Origin: Oscillospiraceae bacterium
Lineage (GTDB): Bacteria; Bacillota_A; Clostridia; Oscillospirales; Ruminococcaceae
Assembly: GCA_017440445.1 (NCBI GenBank)
Contig: JAFSHE010000022.1
Span: 1 to 17,800, forward strand
Reading direction: 5' to 3'
DNA length: 17,800 nt
In this document: in pieces, positions 7,640 through 15,017 of the stretch
Layout of the letters: each line of letters opens with the position of its first letter
How positions within the stretch are numbered: position 1 is the stretch's first letter
Made by a program: the position numbers and the translations under genes
The notes under the pieces: model-generated
What the model was told of the DNA's origin: nothing
What the model saw: only the letters and a program-made list of their open reading frames with translations
Database searches by the model: none

Positions 7640-8437
7640 TTATCGCTCCCTTTCCTTGCGCACAGTACGTGTGCTGTTCTGTCTGTATTCTCCTGCTGTC
7701 ATTCCCGTCCGTTTCCTGAACTGACGGATAAAGTGTACGTCGTTTTCACAGCCGCAAAGCTCCGCTATCTGTTTTATCGGCAGAGAGGTGCTGCGCAGAT
7801 AGTATTTGGCATTCTCTATGCGGGCGCATAGCAGGTCCTCGTAGCAGCTTATCCCGAACTCCGTTTTGTACAGGTACTGGAAGTGCGAGGGACTCAGCGA
7901 CAGGCTCTCCGCAAGCTCTGCGATACTGCGGCGGTCCGAGGGGTTGCGGTGGATGGAGGCACGCAGCTCCCTCAGTGCGGCGCTGTGCGCCGTGACGGAG
8001 CCTTTCTGCTCTGCGCCCTCCGCAAGCTTAGACAGCAGCAGCCGAAGCAGCAGGTCGATGTTGTCTGTGCTGTTTTCGCTGCCCGAGACCGACTCCAGCG
8101 AGAGCAGCGACAGTATTTTTTCCGCCGCAGCTATATCAGCTGATGTGATAATCGTATTATATGGCAGTCCTATTCTCTGGGTGAAGCCGCTGTTTTCTCC
8201 GCTGCTGAAATGTACCCAGTGGTTTGCAAATTCCCCGCCGTCTGCGCCGTAGTGCTGATGGAACTCCCCTGAATACACAACTGCGCTCCCTGCGGGAACA
8301 TGAAACACTTCCCCGTGAAGCACCACCAGCGCAGGGGTCTTGAATATAAGTATCAGCTCATCTCCCGAGCCGTTCGGGCGGTCTATCATGAAATATCTGT
8401 CGTGGCGGTAGTCCAGTCCCATCGTATGAAGCTGCAT
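7640..8437 (-). CDS. AraC-family transcriptional regulator
   Basis: A 265-residue protein. The N-terminal half (about 1-100) looks like a cupin-type sugar-binding and dimerisation domain (LVVLHGEVFHVPAGSAVVYS, 37-56), followed by a helical linker (about 100-150). The C-terminal half carries two helix-turn-helix motifs: SIAELAESLSLSPSHFQYLY (171-190), and IKQIAELCGC onward (221-242) ending in the family GMTAGEYR. I chose ATG 8437 because GGAG lies about 8 nt upstream and the predicted transcript starts near 8470. The in-frame ATG at 8488 lies upstream of that point and has no ribosome site. Divergent placement from the GH51 gene makes activation of arabinofuranosidase the likely role, with an arabinose-type sugar as probable effector. 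Confidence 0.92.
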   Translation of the reverse strand: MQLHTMGLDYRHDRYFMIDRPNGSGDELILIFKTPALVVLHGEVFHVPAGSAVVYSGEFHQHYGADGGEFANHWVHFSSGENSGFTQRIGLPYNTIITSADIAAAEKILSLLSLESVSGSENSTDNIDLLLRLLLSKLAEGAEQKGSVTAHSAALRELRASIHRNPSDRRSIAELAESLSLSPSHFQYLYKTEFGISCYEDLLCARIENAKYYLRSTSLPIKQIAELCGCENDVHFIRQFRKRTGMTAGEYRQNSTRTVRKERER

Positions 8438-8467
8438 GGTTTTTCTCCAATCGTAGGATATATCAGT

Positions 8468-8509
8468 TTTGTTAATATGATACATCATTGAAAACCGTTT
8501 GTCAATATG
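8468..8509. promoter_or_regulatory. paired direct repeat, candidate AraC-type operator
   Basis: TTTGTTAATATG (8468-8479) and TTTGTCAATATG (8498-8509) match at 11 of 12 bases and start exactly 30 bp apart, near three helical turns. AraC-type regulators commonly bind direct repeats on one face of the helix. One copy covers the -10 region of the regulator's own promoter; the other covers its -35 box and the spacer of the GH51 promoter. Binding could repress the regulator and switch the enzyme gene. Confidence 0.6.
8477..8505 (-). promoter_or_regulatory. promoter for the AraC-type regulator and metallophosphoesterase
   Basis: On the minus strand: consensus -35 TTGACA (8505-8500), 17-bp spacer, -10 TATCAT (8482-8477). 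The predicted start near 8470 leaves a leader of about 33 nt to the ATG at 8437. Confidence 0.8.
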
Positions 8510-8516
8510 TTAAGAT
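8488..8516 (+). promoter_or_regulatory. promoter for the GH51 arabinofuranosidase gene
   Basis: -35 TTGAAA (8488-8493), 17-bp spacer, -10 TAAGAT (8511-8516) with an extended TGT before it. It overlaps the opposite-strand regulator promoter by 18 bp, so the two cannot easily be occupied at once. The predicted start is near 8523. Confidence 0.7.
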
Positions 8517-8552
8517 AAAGATAACAAATTTTATCCGAAAGGAATATGTATC

Positions 8553-10037
8553 ATGAAAAAGCTCAACCTTACCATCAATCCCCTTGACAAAAAGAGCCAC
8601 ATCAACCGTGAGATATACGGAAACTTCTCCGAGCATCTCGGCCGCTGCATCTATGACGGCATCTATGTCGGAGAAAACAGCGATATCCCCAATATCGAGG
8701 GCTTCCGCAAGGACGTTATCGAGGCTTTCAGACAGATAAAGCTTCCTGTGCTGCGCTGGCCTGGCGGCTGCTTTGCCGACGCATATCACTGGAAGGACGG
8801 CATCGGCGACAAGGAAACAAGAAAAAAGATGATAAACATCCACTGGGGCGGAGTTGTGGAGGACAACAGCTTCGGCACGCATGAATTCCTGCGCTTCTGT
8901 GAGCTTGTGGGCTGCGAGCCGTACATCGCAGGCAACGTTGGCAGCGGCACAGTGGAGGAGATGGCAGAGTGGATAGAGTACATGACCTTTGACGGTATCT
9001 CTCCCATGGCAGAGCTGCGCAAAAAGAACGGCAGAGAGCAGCCCTGGAAGCTTAAGTACTTCGGCATAGGCAACGAAAACTGGGGCTGCGGCGGAAACAT
9101 GACTCCCGAGTATTACTGCGACACCTATCGCAGATATCAGTCCTACTGCCGTGATTTCAGCGGAAACAACCTGTACAAGATAGCCTGCGGACCTAATGCA
9201 TACGACTACAACTGGACAGAGGTGTGCATGAAGAACATCACACCCTGGAATATGAAGGGTCTTTCCCTGCACTACTACACTGTTCCCTACGGAAACTGGG
9301 AGCATAAGGGCAGTGCGACAGACTTCACCGAGGCTGAGTACTACGAGACCATCAACGCAACGCTGCAGATGGAGACCCTCGTTACCCGTCACAGCGAGAT
9401 AATGAACCGCTACGACCCCGAAAAGAAGGTAGGTCTTATCGTTGATGAGTGGGGCTGCTGGTTTGATGTGGAGGAGGGTACAAATCCCGGCTTCCTTTAC
9501 CAGCAGAATACAATGCGTGACGCTATCGTTGCGGCAATAAACCTGAATATCTTCAACAGCCACTCCGACAGAGTTTTCATGGCGAATATCGCACAGGCTG
9601 TAAACGTACTTCAGGCTATTCTGCTGACCGAGGGCAGCGTTACAGTAAAGACTCCCACATTCCACGTGTTCGACCTGTACAAGGAGCATCAGGACGCTAC
9701 CCTGATATACAGCCACGCAGAAAACGAGGCTACCGACAGCGAGAGCGGAGTTCCCTGCATAAGCCATTCCGCATCCATAAATGAGAACGGCGATGTTTTC
9801 GTTACCCTCTCCAACTGCGCACTGAACAAGGAGTTTGAGATAGACCTCGGCACTGCATTCGGTGAGTTCGTTTCCGCTGAGGCGAGAATGCTTACAGGCG
9901 ACGCTCACGACCATAATGATTTCACAAACACAGAGAACGTTATGATAAAGTCACTTGATGTAAAGGTGGAGAACGGCAGAGCAAGCGTTGTTCTTCCCGC
10001 ATGCAGCGTAGCGGCAGTAACGCTGAAGCTCAGATGA
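8553..10037 (+). CDS. GH51 alpha-L-arabinofuranosidase
   Basis: A 494-residue cytoplasmic enzyme (no signal peptide) that removes alpha-L-arabinofuranosyl units from arabino-oligosaccharides derived from arabinoxylan or arabinan. A (beta/alpha)8 catalytic domain (about 1-390) is followed by a C-terminal beta-sandwich (about 395-494). Family signatures are clear: [16 protein letters not shown] (24-39), [14 protein letters not shown] (67-80), the acid/base Glu175 in GIGNENW and the nucleophile Glu299 in IVDEWG, retaining mechanism. The length is normal for the single-subunit bacterial type. AAAGGA about 9 nt before the ATG sets the start. It is divergent from an AraC-type regulator and shares an ATGA overlap with the small cysteine-rich gene downstream. 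The lack of a secretion signal implies import of oligosaccharides by a transporter encoded elsewhere. Confidence 0.96.
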   Translation: MKKLNLTINPLDKKSHINREIYGNFSEHLGRCIYDGIYVGENSDIPNIEGFRKDVIEAFRQIKLPVLRWPGGCFADAYHWKDGIGDKETRKKMINIHWGGVVEDNSFGTHEFLRFCELVGCEPYIAGNVGSGTVEEMAEWIEYMTFDGISPMAELRKKNGREQPWKLKYFGIGNENWGCGGNMTPEYYCDTYRRYQSYCRDFSGNNLYKIACGPNAYDYNWTEVCMKNITPWNMKGLSLHYYTVPYGNWEHKGSATDFTEAEYYETINATLQMETLVTRHSEIMNRYDPEKKVGLIVDEWGCWFDVEEGTNPGFLYQQNTMRDAIVAAINLNIFNSHSDRVFMANIAQAVNVLQAILLTEGSVTVKTPTFHVFDLYKEHQDATLIYSHAENEATDSESGVPCISHSASINENGDVFVTLSNCALNKEFEIDLGTAFGEFVSAEARMLTGDAHDHNDFTNTENVMIKSLDVKVENGRASVVLPACSVAAVTLKLR

Positions 10038-10291
10038 CAGGCGGCAAGCCCTGTACCCGCTGCCTGCTTGAGGAGGCGGGAAAGCGTGATGTGTACGAGC
10101 TGATAAAAGCACGCATCGTGGAGATACCCGAGGCGCTGCGCACTGACGAAAGCACCTACTCCCTGCGGCTTGAGATATGCAGGTCCTGTGAGTATCAGAA
10201 TGCAGGAACCTGCCTTAAGTGCGGCTGCTATTCCGAGCTGCGTGCCGCAAGAGCAGACGGCTATTGTCCTCACGAAAACAGATTATGGTAA
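10034..10291 (+). CDS. DUF6171-type small cysteine-rich protein
   Basis: An 85-residue protein with eight cysteines: CTRC (7, 10), CRSC (49, 52), CLKCGC (60, 63, 65) and Cys78 in GYCPH. The spacing suggests one or two zinc or other metal sites; the layout, with RLEIC before the second pair and RAAR plus CP near the end, matches what I know as DUF6171, which has no assigned function. The ATG overlaps the GH51 stop in ATGA and there is no good ribosome site, so it is probably translated by coupling to the GH51 gene. It could be a small regulator or chaperone; nothing in the sequence decides this. A hairpin follows the stop at once. Confidence 0.8.
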   Translation: MTGGKPCTRCLLEEAGKRDVYELIKARIVEIPEALRTDESTYSLRLEICRSCEYQNAGTCLKCGCYSELRAARADGYCPHENRLW

Positions 10292-10296
10292 TAACA

Positions 10297-10330
10297 CAGA
10301 AATGCCTGCATCATGCGGGCATTTCTGCTT
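10297..10330 (+). terminator. terminator-like hairpin after the GH51 operon
   Basis: A 14-bp stem (10297-10310 with 10314-10327, one G-U pair) with the 3-nt loop TCA. The T-run is weak (TTTCTGCTT). It lies 6 bases after the DUF6171-type stop codon and is the left copy of the direct repeat described below. Confidence 0.7.
10300..10330 (+). repeat. left copy of 31-bp direct repeat
   Basis: This copy matches 10605-10635 at 26 of 31 positions, and all five differences are C/T transitions. The 15-bp core ATCATGCGGGCATTT is identical. Both copies keep the hairpin, with the changes tolerated as G-U pairs. Confidence 0.85.
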
Positions 10331-10598
10331 GTCGAAAGTATATATTTGCCTGCGCAGCGGGCTATTTAGATAACTTTTTTATTGTGGCTCTGCCACACTA
10401 AAAAACACTTCTATCCGCACAACTGTGCGAGTTGGCGCAGACTTGCAAAGCAAGTGGCGCCAACGAGTGCGCCAGCTGCGCTTTGAGTGCGGATGTCGGC
10501 TGCGGCATGGATGCCGCAAAGTCGAAGCCAAAAAGGCGGCAAGGATGCCGCCAACAAAGCTTCGACGAGGAAAACTGTCCCAACGGGACTTTTTCGAC
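10331..10598. repeat. palindrome-rich element or structured RNA, no gene
   Basis: About 270 bp made almost wholly of inverted repeats. Ends: GTCGAAA (10331-10337) with TTTCGAC (10592-10598). Inside: TGTGGC/GCCACA (10383-10397); an 8-bp helix 10413-10420 with 10487-10494 closing a branched region that holds a two-part hairpin at 10431-10464 (8 bp, AG/G bulge, 6 bp, AAA loop); TGCGGCAT/ATGCCGCA (10501-10518); and an 8-bp helix 10521-10528 with 10559-10566 enclosing a symmetric 6/6 internal loop and a 7-bp GGCGGCA hairpin (10535-10552). It ends in a terminator-like hairpin, GTCCC-AAC-GGGAC plus T5 (10577-10594). Overlapping short reading frames here lack ribosome sites and look like by-products of the repeats. 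It could be a MITE-like dispersed repeat or a noncoding RNA; I do not recognise a known class. Confidence 0.65.
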
Positions 10599-10604
10599 GG
10601 TCTC

Positions 10605-10635
10605 AAACGCCCGTATCATGCGGGCATTTTTGTTT
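10605..10635 (+). repeat. right copy of 31-bp direct repeat, also a good terminator
   Basis: This is the partner of 10300-10330. Its hairpin GCCCGTA (10609-10615), loop TCA, TGCGGGC (10619-10625) is followed by ATTTTTGTTTT. It is a better intrinsic terminator than the left copy and insulates the next operon. Confidence 0.85.
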
Positions 10636-10669
10636 TCTGTAAATTTTCACATAAAAATGGGATTGGTGG

Positions 10670-10698
10670 TTGAAATTATGTGCAGAATGTGGTATACT
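10670..10698 (+). promoter_or_regulatory. promoter of the six-gene operon
   Basis: -35 TTGAAA (10670-10675), 17-bp spacer, -10 TATACT (10693-10698). Transcription would begin near 10705, leaving about 60 nt before the first start codon. It is the only clear promoter before the run of closely spaced genes ending at 16753. Confidence 0.8.
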
Positions 10699-10765
10699 TT
10701 ATAATGTATATTTATATTCATATTTGACGGGAATGTGTCCCGTGGGAACAGAGAAAGGAAATATG

Positions 10766-11734
10766 ATGTCACGCTTTACCGATAAGCTTTGTCCTGTATG
10801 CAGGACGGCTTTTGCTGAGAATGACGATGTGGTGGTATGCCCCGAGTGCGGCACTCCTCACCACAGAGATTGCTATAAAATGCTGGGAAAATGCGGCGTG
10901 TCGGAGTACCACGAAAAGGGCTTCGTGTGGGACGGAAGGCTTCCCGATGAGCAGGAGACAAAGGCAGCCGAGGAGGCACAGGCGGTGCAGTCCGCAGCAT
11001 CCGTTGACCCGCACCATGCCGAGTATCCCGCAGGTGTTCCGCAGCAGGATGTAAACACAGACTACGGAAATGACATAAACAGCGATATGCCTGAGATGGA
11101 TGCACTGAATCAGATACCCGACCCGTATAAAAGCGTTTATCAGTCCGTGCGTAAGATAACCGAGGACGAAACAAGGGGCGCTGACGGTGTTTCGGGCAAG
11201 GAGCTTTGCTACTTCGCAGGAAGATCCATCATCCACTATTCGCAGGCGTTCAATGCGTTCCGCAGGGGCGTTATGAAGGACGGGAAGATACAGCCCGTCA
11301 AGCTGTTTCTGAATATCTGCTCGGGTCTTTTCGCACCCATCTTCCAGTTTTACCGCAGGATGGACGGGCTTGCGATAGCTGTACTTCTGGTGAATATGCT
11401 TACAGCTATCCCTGAGGCGCTTCTGATATATGCACAGAACAAGATACTTGAGGTGGGCATCCCGATGGATATACTGAACGTACTGTGCGTCGGGGCGGGG
11501 CTTGTGAACCTTGCTATGATGATACTGCTGTGCGTTTTCGGAGATTACCTCTACTACAAATTCTGCGTAAGACGGATAAAGCGTATCCGCACAAGCTATG
11601 ATGACGGCAAGGCTGACGGATATTACGCAGCCCTCACCGAGAGAGGCGCTCCCTCCAGGCTGCGCATCGTGATAGGCGTACTTGCGTACCTGCTTGCCAT
11701 GGAGCTTGCGGTGCGTCTGCCTGTCTTATTGTAA
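10766..11734 (+). CDS. membrane protein with N-terminal prokaryotic RING-like zinc domain
   Basis: A 322-residue protein. Residues 9-43 carry a treble-clef/RING-like cysteine-histidine set: C9, C12, C25, C28, H32 or H33, C36 and C43. An acidic, low-complexity linker (about 57-120) follows, then a folded cytosolic part and about four membrane segments (about 182-196, 200-224, 237-259, 298-318). RING-like binuclear zinc domains are known in prokaryotes, often joined to membrane helices; they probably serve as protein-binding modules and need not have ubiquitin ligase activity. The C-terminal part faintly resembles DUF2628-type proteins (an FxxxYRRM stretch before the helices); this is weak. ATG 10766 was preferred over ATG 10763 because AAAGGA at 10754-10759 then has 6-nt rather than 3-nt spacing. 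It is first in the operon, 27 bp before the glycosyltransferase-like gene. Confidence 0.78.
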   Translation: MSRFTDKLCPVCRTAFAENDDVVVCPECGTPHHRDCYKMLGKCGVSEYHEKGFVWDGRLPDEQETKAAEEAQAVQSAASVDPHHAEYPAGVPQQDVNTDYGNDINSDMPEMDALNQIPDPYKSVYQSVRKITEDETRGADGVSGKELCYFAGRSIIHYSQAFNAFRRGVMKDGKIQPVKLFLNICSGLFAPIFQFYRRMDGLAIAVLLVNMLTAIPEALLIYAQNKILEVGIPMDILNVLCVGAGLVNLAMMILLCVFGDYLYYKFCVRRIKRIRTSYDDGKADGYYAALTERGAPSRLRIVIGVLAYLLAMELAVRLPVLL

Positions 11735-11761
11735 CTATAACGAATAGGAAATTACCTGATA

Positions 11762-13615
11762 ATGAAAGAGAAGATAGAACGGTTTTATTCCGCATTTGGT
11801 GACAGGGGAGTAATGTTCCTGCTGTTCGCCTTTTCGGTAGTGGTGCATGCACTGCTGTCGCTGAATATGGAGCTTCCCGCAATATCGCCCGATGAATACG
11901 GCACAGCGGCGCTCACCGCCTTCTATACGGGCAGGGACTGGTCGGGATATATGGGCAGTACGGGCCACTATTACGGATATATCCAGGCGCTGTTCTATTT
12001 CCCGCTGGCGCTGGTGTTTTCATCGCCCTACGCACTGTATAAGGCGATGCTGGTAATGAACGGTGTTATCATCAGCTTCATCCCGATGATAGCCTATCAC
12101 CTCGCCGCTAAGATCGGTGTTGCAAAGGTGTGGCAGAAGTCCGTTATAGCACTCTGCTGCGGCTTTTACATGACGTATGTTTCGCACTCGAAGTTTATCT
12201 GGAACGAGGCGATATCAAGCCTGCTTCCGTGGCTCATCGTCTGGTGCGTATACATGGCGTGGGACAGAAAGAACAGATATTCGCGCTTCACCTTTTCGGT
12301 TATAACAGGCTTTCTCGGGGCGGTGTGCTTTGCGGCGCATCCCAGGCTTATAGCTATCACGATAGCCATGGTGTTCACCCTGCTTATCGCAAGGATAGTT
12401 TTCAAGGAGAAGATACTTAATCTCCCGTCATTTTTCATCACGCTTGTGGTGTCCTTCGTTACGGAGTATTTTTTCCGCAATATGCTGGTGCAGAATGTCT
12501 GGGACGGAGTTGTGCGTATAAACACCTCCGAGTCGTGGATGGCCCGTGCTGCGGGAATGACCGACAAGGATGGATTTGAACGCTTTGTATCCACTGTATT
12601 CGGACATCTTTATACATTCTTCACATCCACGCTGGGCTTTGGTGCGCTTGCTGTGGCGGTGCTTGCGGTGGTGATAGCAAAGCAGGTCGAGGAATGGTAC
12701 AGAAACCGCCGCAAAAGGCATGATGACGGCACAAAGGTATACGAGCCTGTAAAGCACAAATATACCTTAAGGCTTACCGTATTCGGCGTTTACGGATTTT
12801 TTGCTGTGGGCGGCTCGCTGCTGCTTTCGGCGTTGTATCTGTTTGATTCTCCGGAATTCGGACAGTATACAGACACAGTTATCTTCGGCAGGTATATGGA
12901 TAATGCAGCGCCGCTTGCTGTTTTTCTGGTGCTGGTATTCATATTCATGTACGGATACAGCATAAAGACCGCCATAGGCGGTGCGGGAGTATATGCGTAT
13001 GTCTGCATAGGCTTTGCACTGGCAACGCACCCCCTGCTTGAAAAGTGCGAGTATCGTGAGATACCTCTCGTGGGACTTATCCCCTGGCGCATCTCCGAGG
13101 ATGTGTCGAAGGATTTCACTCAGCTCAGCTTTATCATAATGTCCTCGATGGTTTTCGCCGTATTCGTTCTGCTGGCGGTATTTGCTACATGCACAAGGCG
13201 TTTCAGGGGACAGCTTGCTGCGATAATCTCCTGCGGTATCTTCCTTTATACCACGATATTTGCGGGGACGGTCTACCTGCCGATGATGGCAGAGGAAAAC
13301 GAGATATCCGCTGCTCCGATAAAGGAAGTATCGGAATACATCTACAATGACAAGCTGTCACCGCAGGTGGTGGCGTATGACCTGTCCGCTGAAAGTGCGG
13401 GACTTATACAATTCCTTAAGCCGAATGTTTCGGTGTTGTGCATAGGTCACAGGAATGACCTGCCCGAGGCGGGAATATTCATTTTCGAAAACGGCGCAGA
13501 GATACCCTTCAGGCCTGAGCAGTATGAGGTCGTGGGTGCTACAAAATCATATACTGTACTCGCCTACGGCGACAGTGCAAAGGACTATATCCGCTATAAG
13601 AACAACGCAGGATGA
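11762..13615 (+). CDS. GT-C-fold integral membrane glycosyltransferase-like protein
   Basis: A 617-residue polytopic protein with about a dozen hydrophobic segments and a C-terminal soluble part (about 515-617) that would face outside. Right after TM1 it has the acidic pair Asp44-Glu45 in ISPDEYG. This is the position of the catalytic or metal-binding acid in GT-C enzymes (ArnT/PMT-like) that use polyprenyl-phosphate sugars. A loop with HYYGYIQALFY (69-79) follows, also typical of this fold. The role is probably sugar transfer to a surface polymer or protein; donor and acceptor are unknown. The ribosome site is weak (TAGGAA about 10 nt before the ATG), so translation may depend partly on the upstream gene. 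It could instead be a non-catalytic relative. Confidence 0.7.
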   Translation: MKEKIERFYSAFGDRGVMFLLFAFSVVVHALLSLNMELPAISPDEYGTAALTAFYTGRDWSGYMGSTGHYYGYIQALFYFPLALVFSSPYALYKAMLVMNGVIISFIPMIAYHLAAKIGVAKVWQKSVIALCCGFYMTYVSHSKFIWNEAISSLLPWLIVWCVYMAWDRKNRYSRFTFSVITGFLGAVCFAAHPRLIAITIAMVFTLLIARIVFKEKILNLPSFFITLVVSFVTEYFFRNMLVQNVWDGVVRINTSESWMARAAGMTDKDGFERFVSTVFGHLYTFFTSTLGFGALAVAVLAVVIAKQVEEWYRNRRKRHDDGTKVYEPVKHKYTLRLTVFGVYGFFAVGGSLLLSALYLFDSPEFGQYTDTVIFGRYMDNAAPLAVFLVLVFIFMYGYSIKTAIGGAGVYAYVCIGFALATHPLLEKCEYREIPLVGLIPWRISEDVSKDFTQLSFIIMSSMVFAVFVLLAVFATCTRRFRGQLAAIISCGIFLYTTIFAGTVYLPMMAEENEISAAPIKEVSEYIYNDKLSPQVVAYDLSAESAGLIQFLKPNVSVLCIGHRNDLPEAGIFIFENGAEIPFRPEQYEVVGATKSYTVLAYGDSAKDYIRYKNNAG

Positions 13616-13645
13616 TATATCCTTCTGTGGTAAAGGAGGTGCGGC

Positions 13646-14998
13646 ATGCCGAAATTTAATAGGACCTCCGCAAGGATATCGCCCGCACGTATACTGGTGC
13701 TGGGTTTTCTTGGGATAATCCTTGTTGGAGCCTTTTTGTTATTTCTTCCCATATCCTCAAAAAGCGGGAGCTTTACTCCGTTTTTTGACTGTCTGTTTAC
13801 CGCAACATCCGCAACATGTGTAACGGGACTTGTGGTATACGACACCTATCTGCACTGGAGCGTATTCGGGCAGATAATAATAGCATTGCTGATACAGGTA
13901 GGTGGGCTTGGTTTTGTTACGATAATAACCTTTTTCAATATAGCTGCGGGAAAAAAGCTGGGCTTCAGAACGCTTGCCAATGCGGCGGACGGACTGACAG
14001 AAAACAACTTCGTAGGTGGCAGACGTATTTTTATCAGCATAATAAAATATACGCTGATAATTGAGCTGACAGGTGCGCTGATACTTATGATATCCTTTGT
14101 GCCGAGGTATGGTGCATATGGAGTGTGGGTAAGCTTTTTTATGAGCATTACAGCCTTCTGCAACGCAGGCTTTGACCTTATGGGACAGGAGAGTGCATTT
14201 TCCAGTCTGACAGCCCTTCAGGACGACCCTCTTGTGCTTATTACGATAGCCCTGCTGATAATAGTTGGCGGTTTAGGCTTTATAGTATGGGAAAATTTCC
14301 TTAATCTGAGGACGGTTAAGAGGCTTAGTCTGCATTCCCTTTGCGTGCTGTTTATGACGGGCGCACTGGTGCTGGGCGGTACGCTTTTGTATCTTGGTGC
14401 TGAATGGGGAAACCCGGCCACGATAGGCGAGATGGGCTTTGGCGGTAAGCTGTTAAATTCTTTTTTCTCCAGTGTTACCGCACGCACAGCAGGGTACAAC
14501 AGCATACCTATAGAAGGTATGACCGATTTTTCGCTGCTGGGAACTATATTCCTGATGTTTGTCGGAGCGGCACCCGCCTCAACTGGCGGCGGTATCAAGG
14601 TGACTACCCTGCTTGTACTGGTTATGGCTGTTGTATCTTATCTGCGTAACAAAAATGATGTTGAGATATTTGGTCACAAGATAGATAAGCTTGCCGTGTA
14701 CCGCACCCTTGCCGTGACAATGCTTTCCATGGCGGCAGTAACTGCATGCTTCGTGGTGCTGTATTGCTTTTCGCCGTCAGACTCTGTAGACTGTCTGTTT
14801 GAGGCAGTGTCGGCATTTTCCACCACGGGACTTTCCTGTGGCACTACCGCACAGGCAGGAGGTATAGGAAAGGCAGTGCTTATCCTGACCATGTACACAG
14901 GCAGAGTAGGCCCGGTGTCGCTTATACTGTCGCTAATTATGAAAAACGAAAAACGAAAGACTTCTGTTGTCCCTGACGGACAGATACTGATAGGTTAA
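13646..14998 (+). CDS. ktrB: TrkH/KtrB family potassium uptake channel subunit
   Basis: A 450-residue membrane protein with four M1-P-M2 units of the superfamily of K transporters. Each pore loop has its selectivity-filter glycine: Gly61 (TCVTG), Gly175 (FCNAG), Gly283 (RTAGY) and Gly395 (STTGL). The third unit carries the flexible ASTGGGIKV gate loop (311-319), and the conserved Arg420 is in YTGRVGP. The short length and N-terminus fit KtrB rather than the longer TrkH. KtrB normally works with a cytosolic RCK-domain ring protein, KtrA, which gates it with nucleotides. No KtrA/TrkA gene lies on either side here, so the partner must be elsewhere. Start: AAAGGAGGTG 5 nt before ATG 13646, the strongest ribosome site in the operon. 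The preceding gene ends 30 bp upstream. Confidence 0.94.
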   Translation: MPKFNRTSARISPARILVLGFLGIILVGAFLLFLPISSKSGSFTPFFDCLFTATSATCVTGLVVYDTYLHWSVFGQIIIALLIQVGGLGFVTIITFFNIAAGKKLGFRTLANAADGLTENNFVGGRRIFISIIKYTLIIELTGALILMISFVPRYGAYGVWVSFFMSITAFCNAGFDLMGQESAFSSLTALQDDPLVLITIALLIIVGGLGFIVWENFLNLRTVKRLSLHSLCVLFMTGALVLGGTLLYLGAEWGNPATIGEMGFGGKLLNSFFSSVTARTAGYNSIPIEGMTDFSLLGTIFLMFVGAAPASTGGGIKVTTLLVLVMAVVSYLRNKNDVEIFGHKIDKLAVYRTLAVTMLSMAAVTACFVVLYCFSPSDSVDCLFEAVSAFSTTGLSCGTTAQAGGIGKAVLILTMYTGRVGPVSLILSLIMKNEKRKTSVVPDGQILIG

Positions 14999-15017
14999 TA
15001 CGAAAGGATATTTATTT

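Noticed and set aside
8438..8488. Upstream in-frame ATG (8488) as start of the AraC-type regulator
   Set aside because: No ribosome site, and it lies upstream of the predicted transcription start near 8470; ATG 8437 has GGAG at good spacing.
8502..9914. A 470-codon open frame on the minus strand, antisense to the GH51 gene
   Set aside because: It mirrors the codon pattern of a confirmed GH51 enzyme, has no ribosome site and no recognisable motif; a shadow of a GC-biased gene.
10425..10704. Overlapping short plus-strand frames rich in Arg, Lys and Cys within the palindromic element
   Set aside because: No ribosome site; the frames exist because the inverted repeats are GC-rich, and they run into the terminator and the next promoter.
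10670..10765. Longer start for the RING-like protein at 10670
   Set aside because: That codon lies inside the -35 box of the operon promoter; ATG 10766 has a proper ribosome site.
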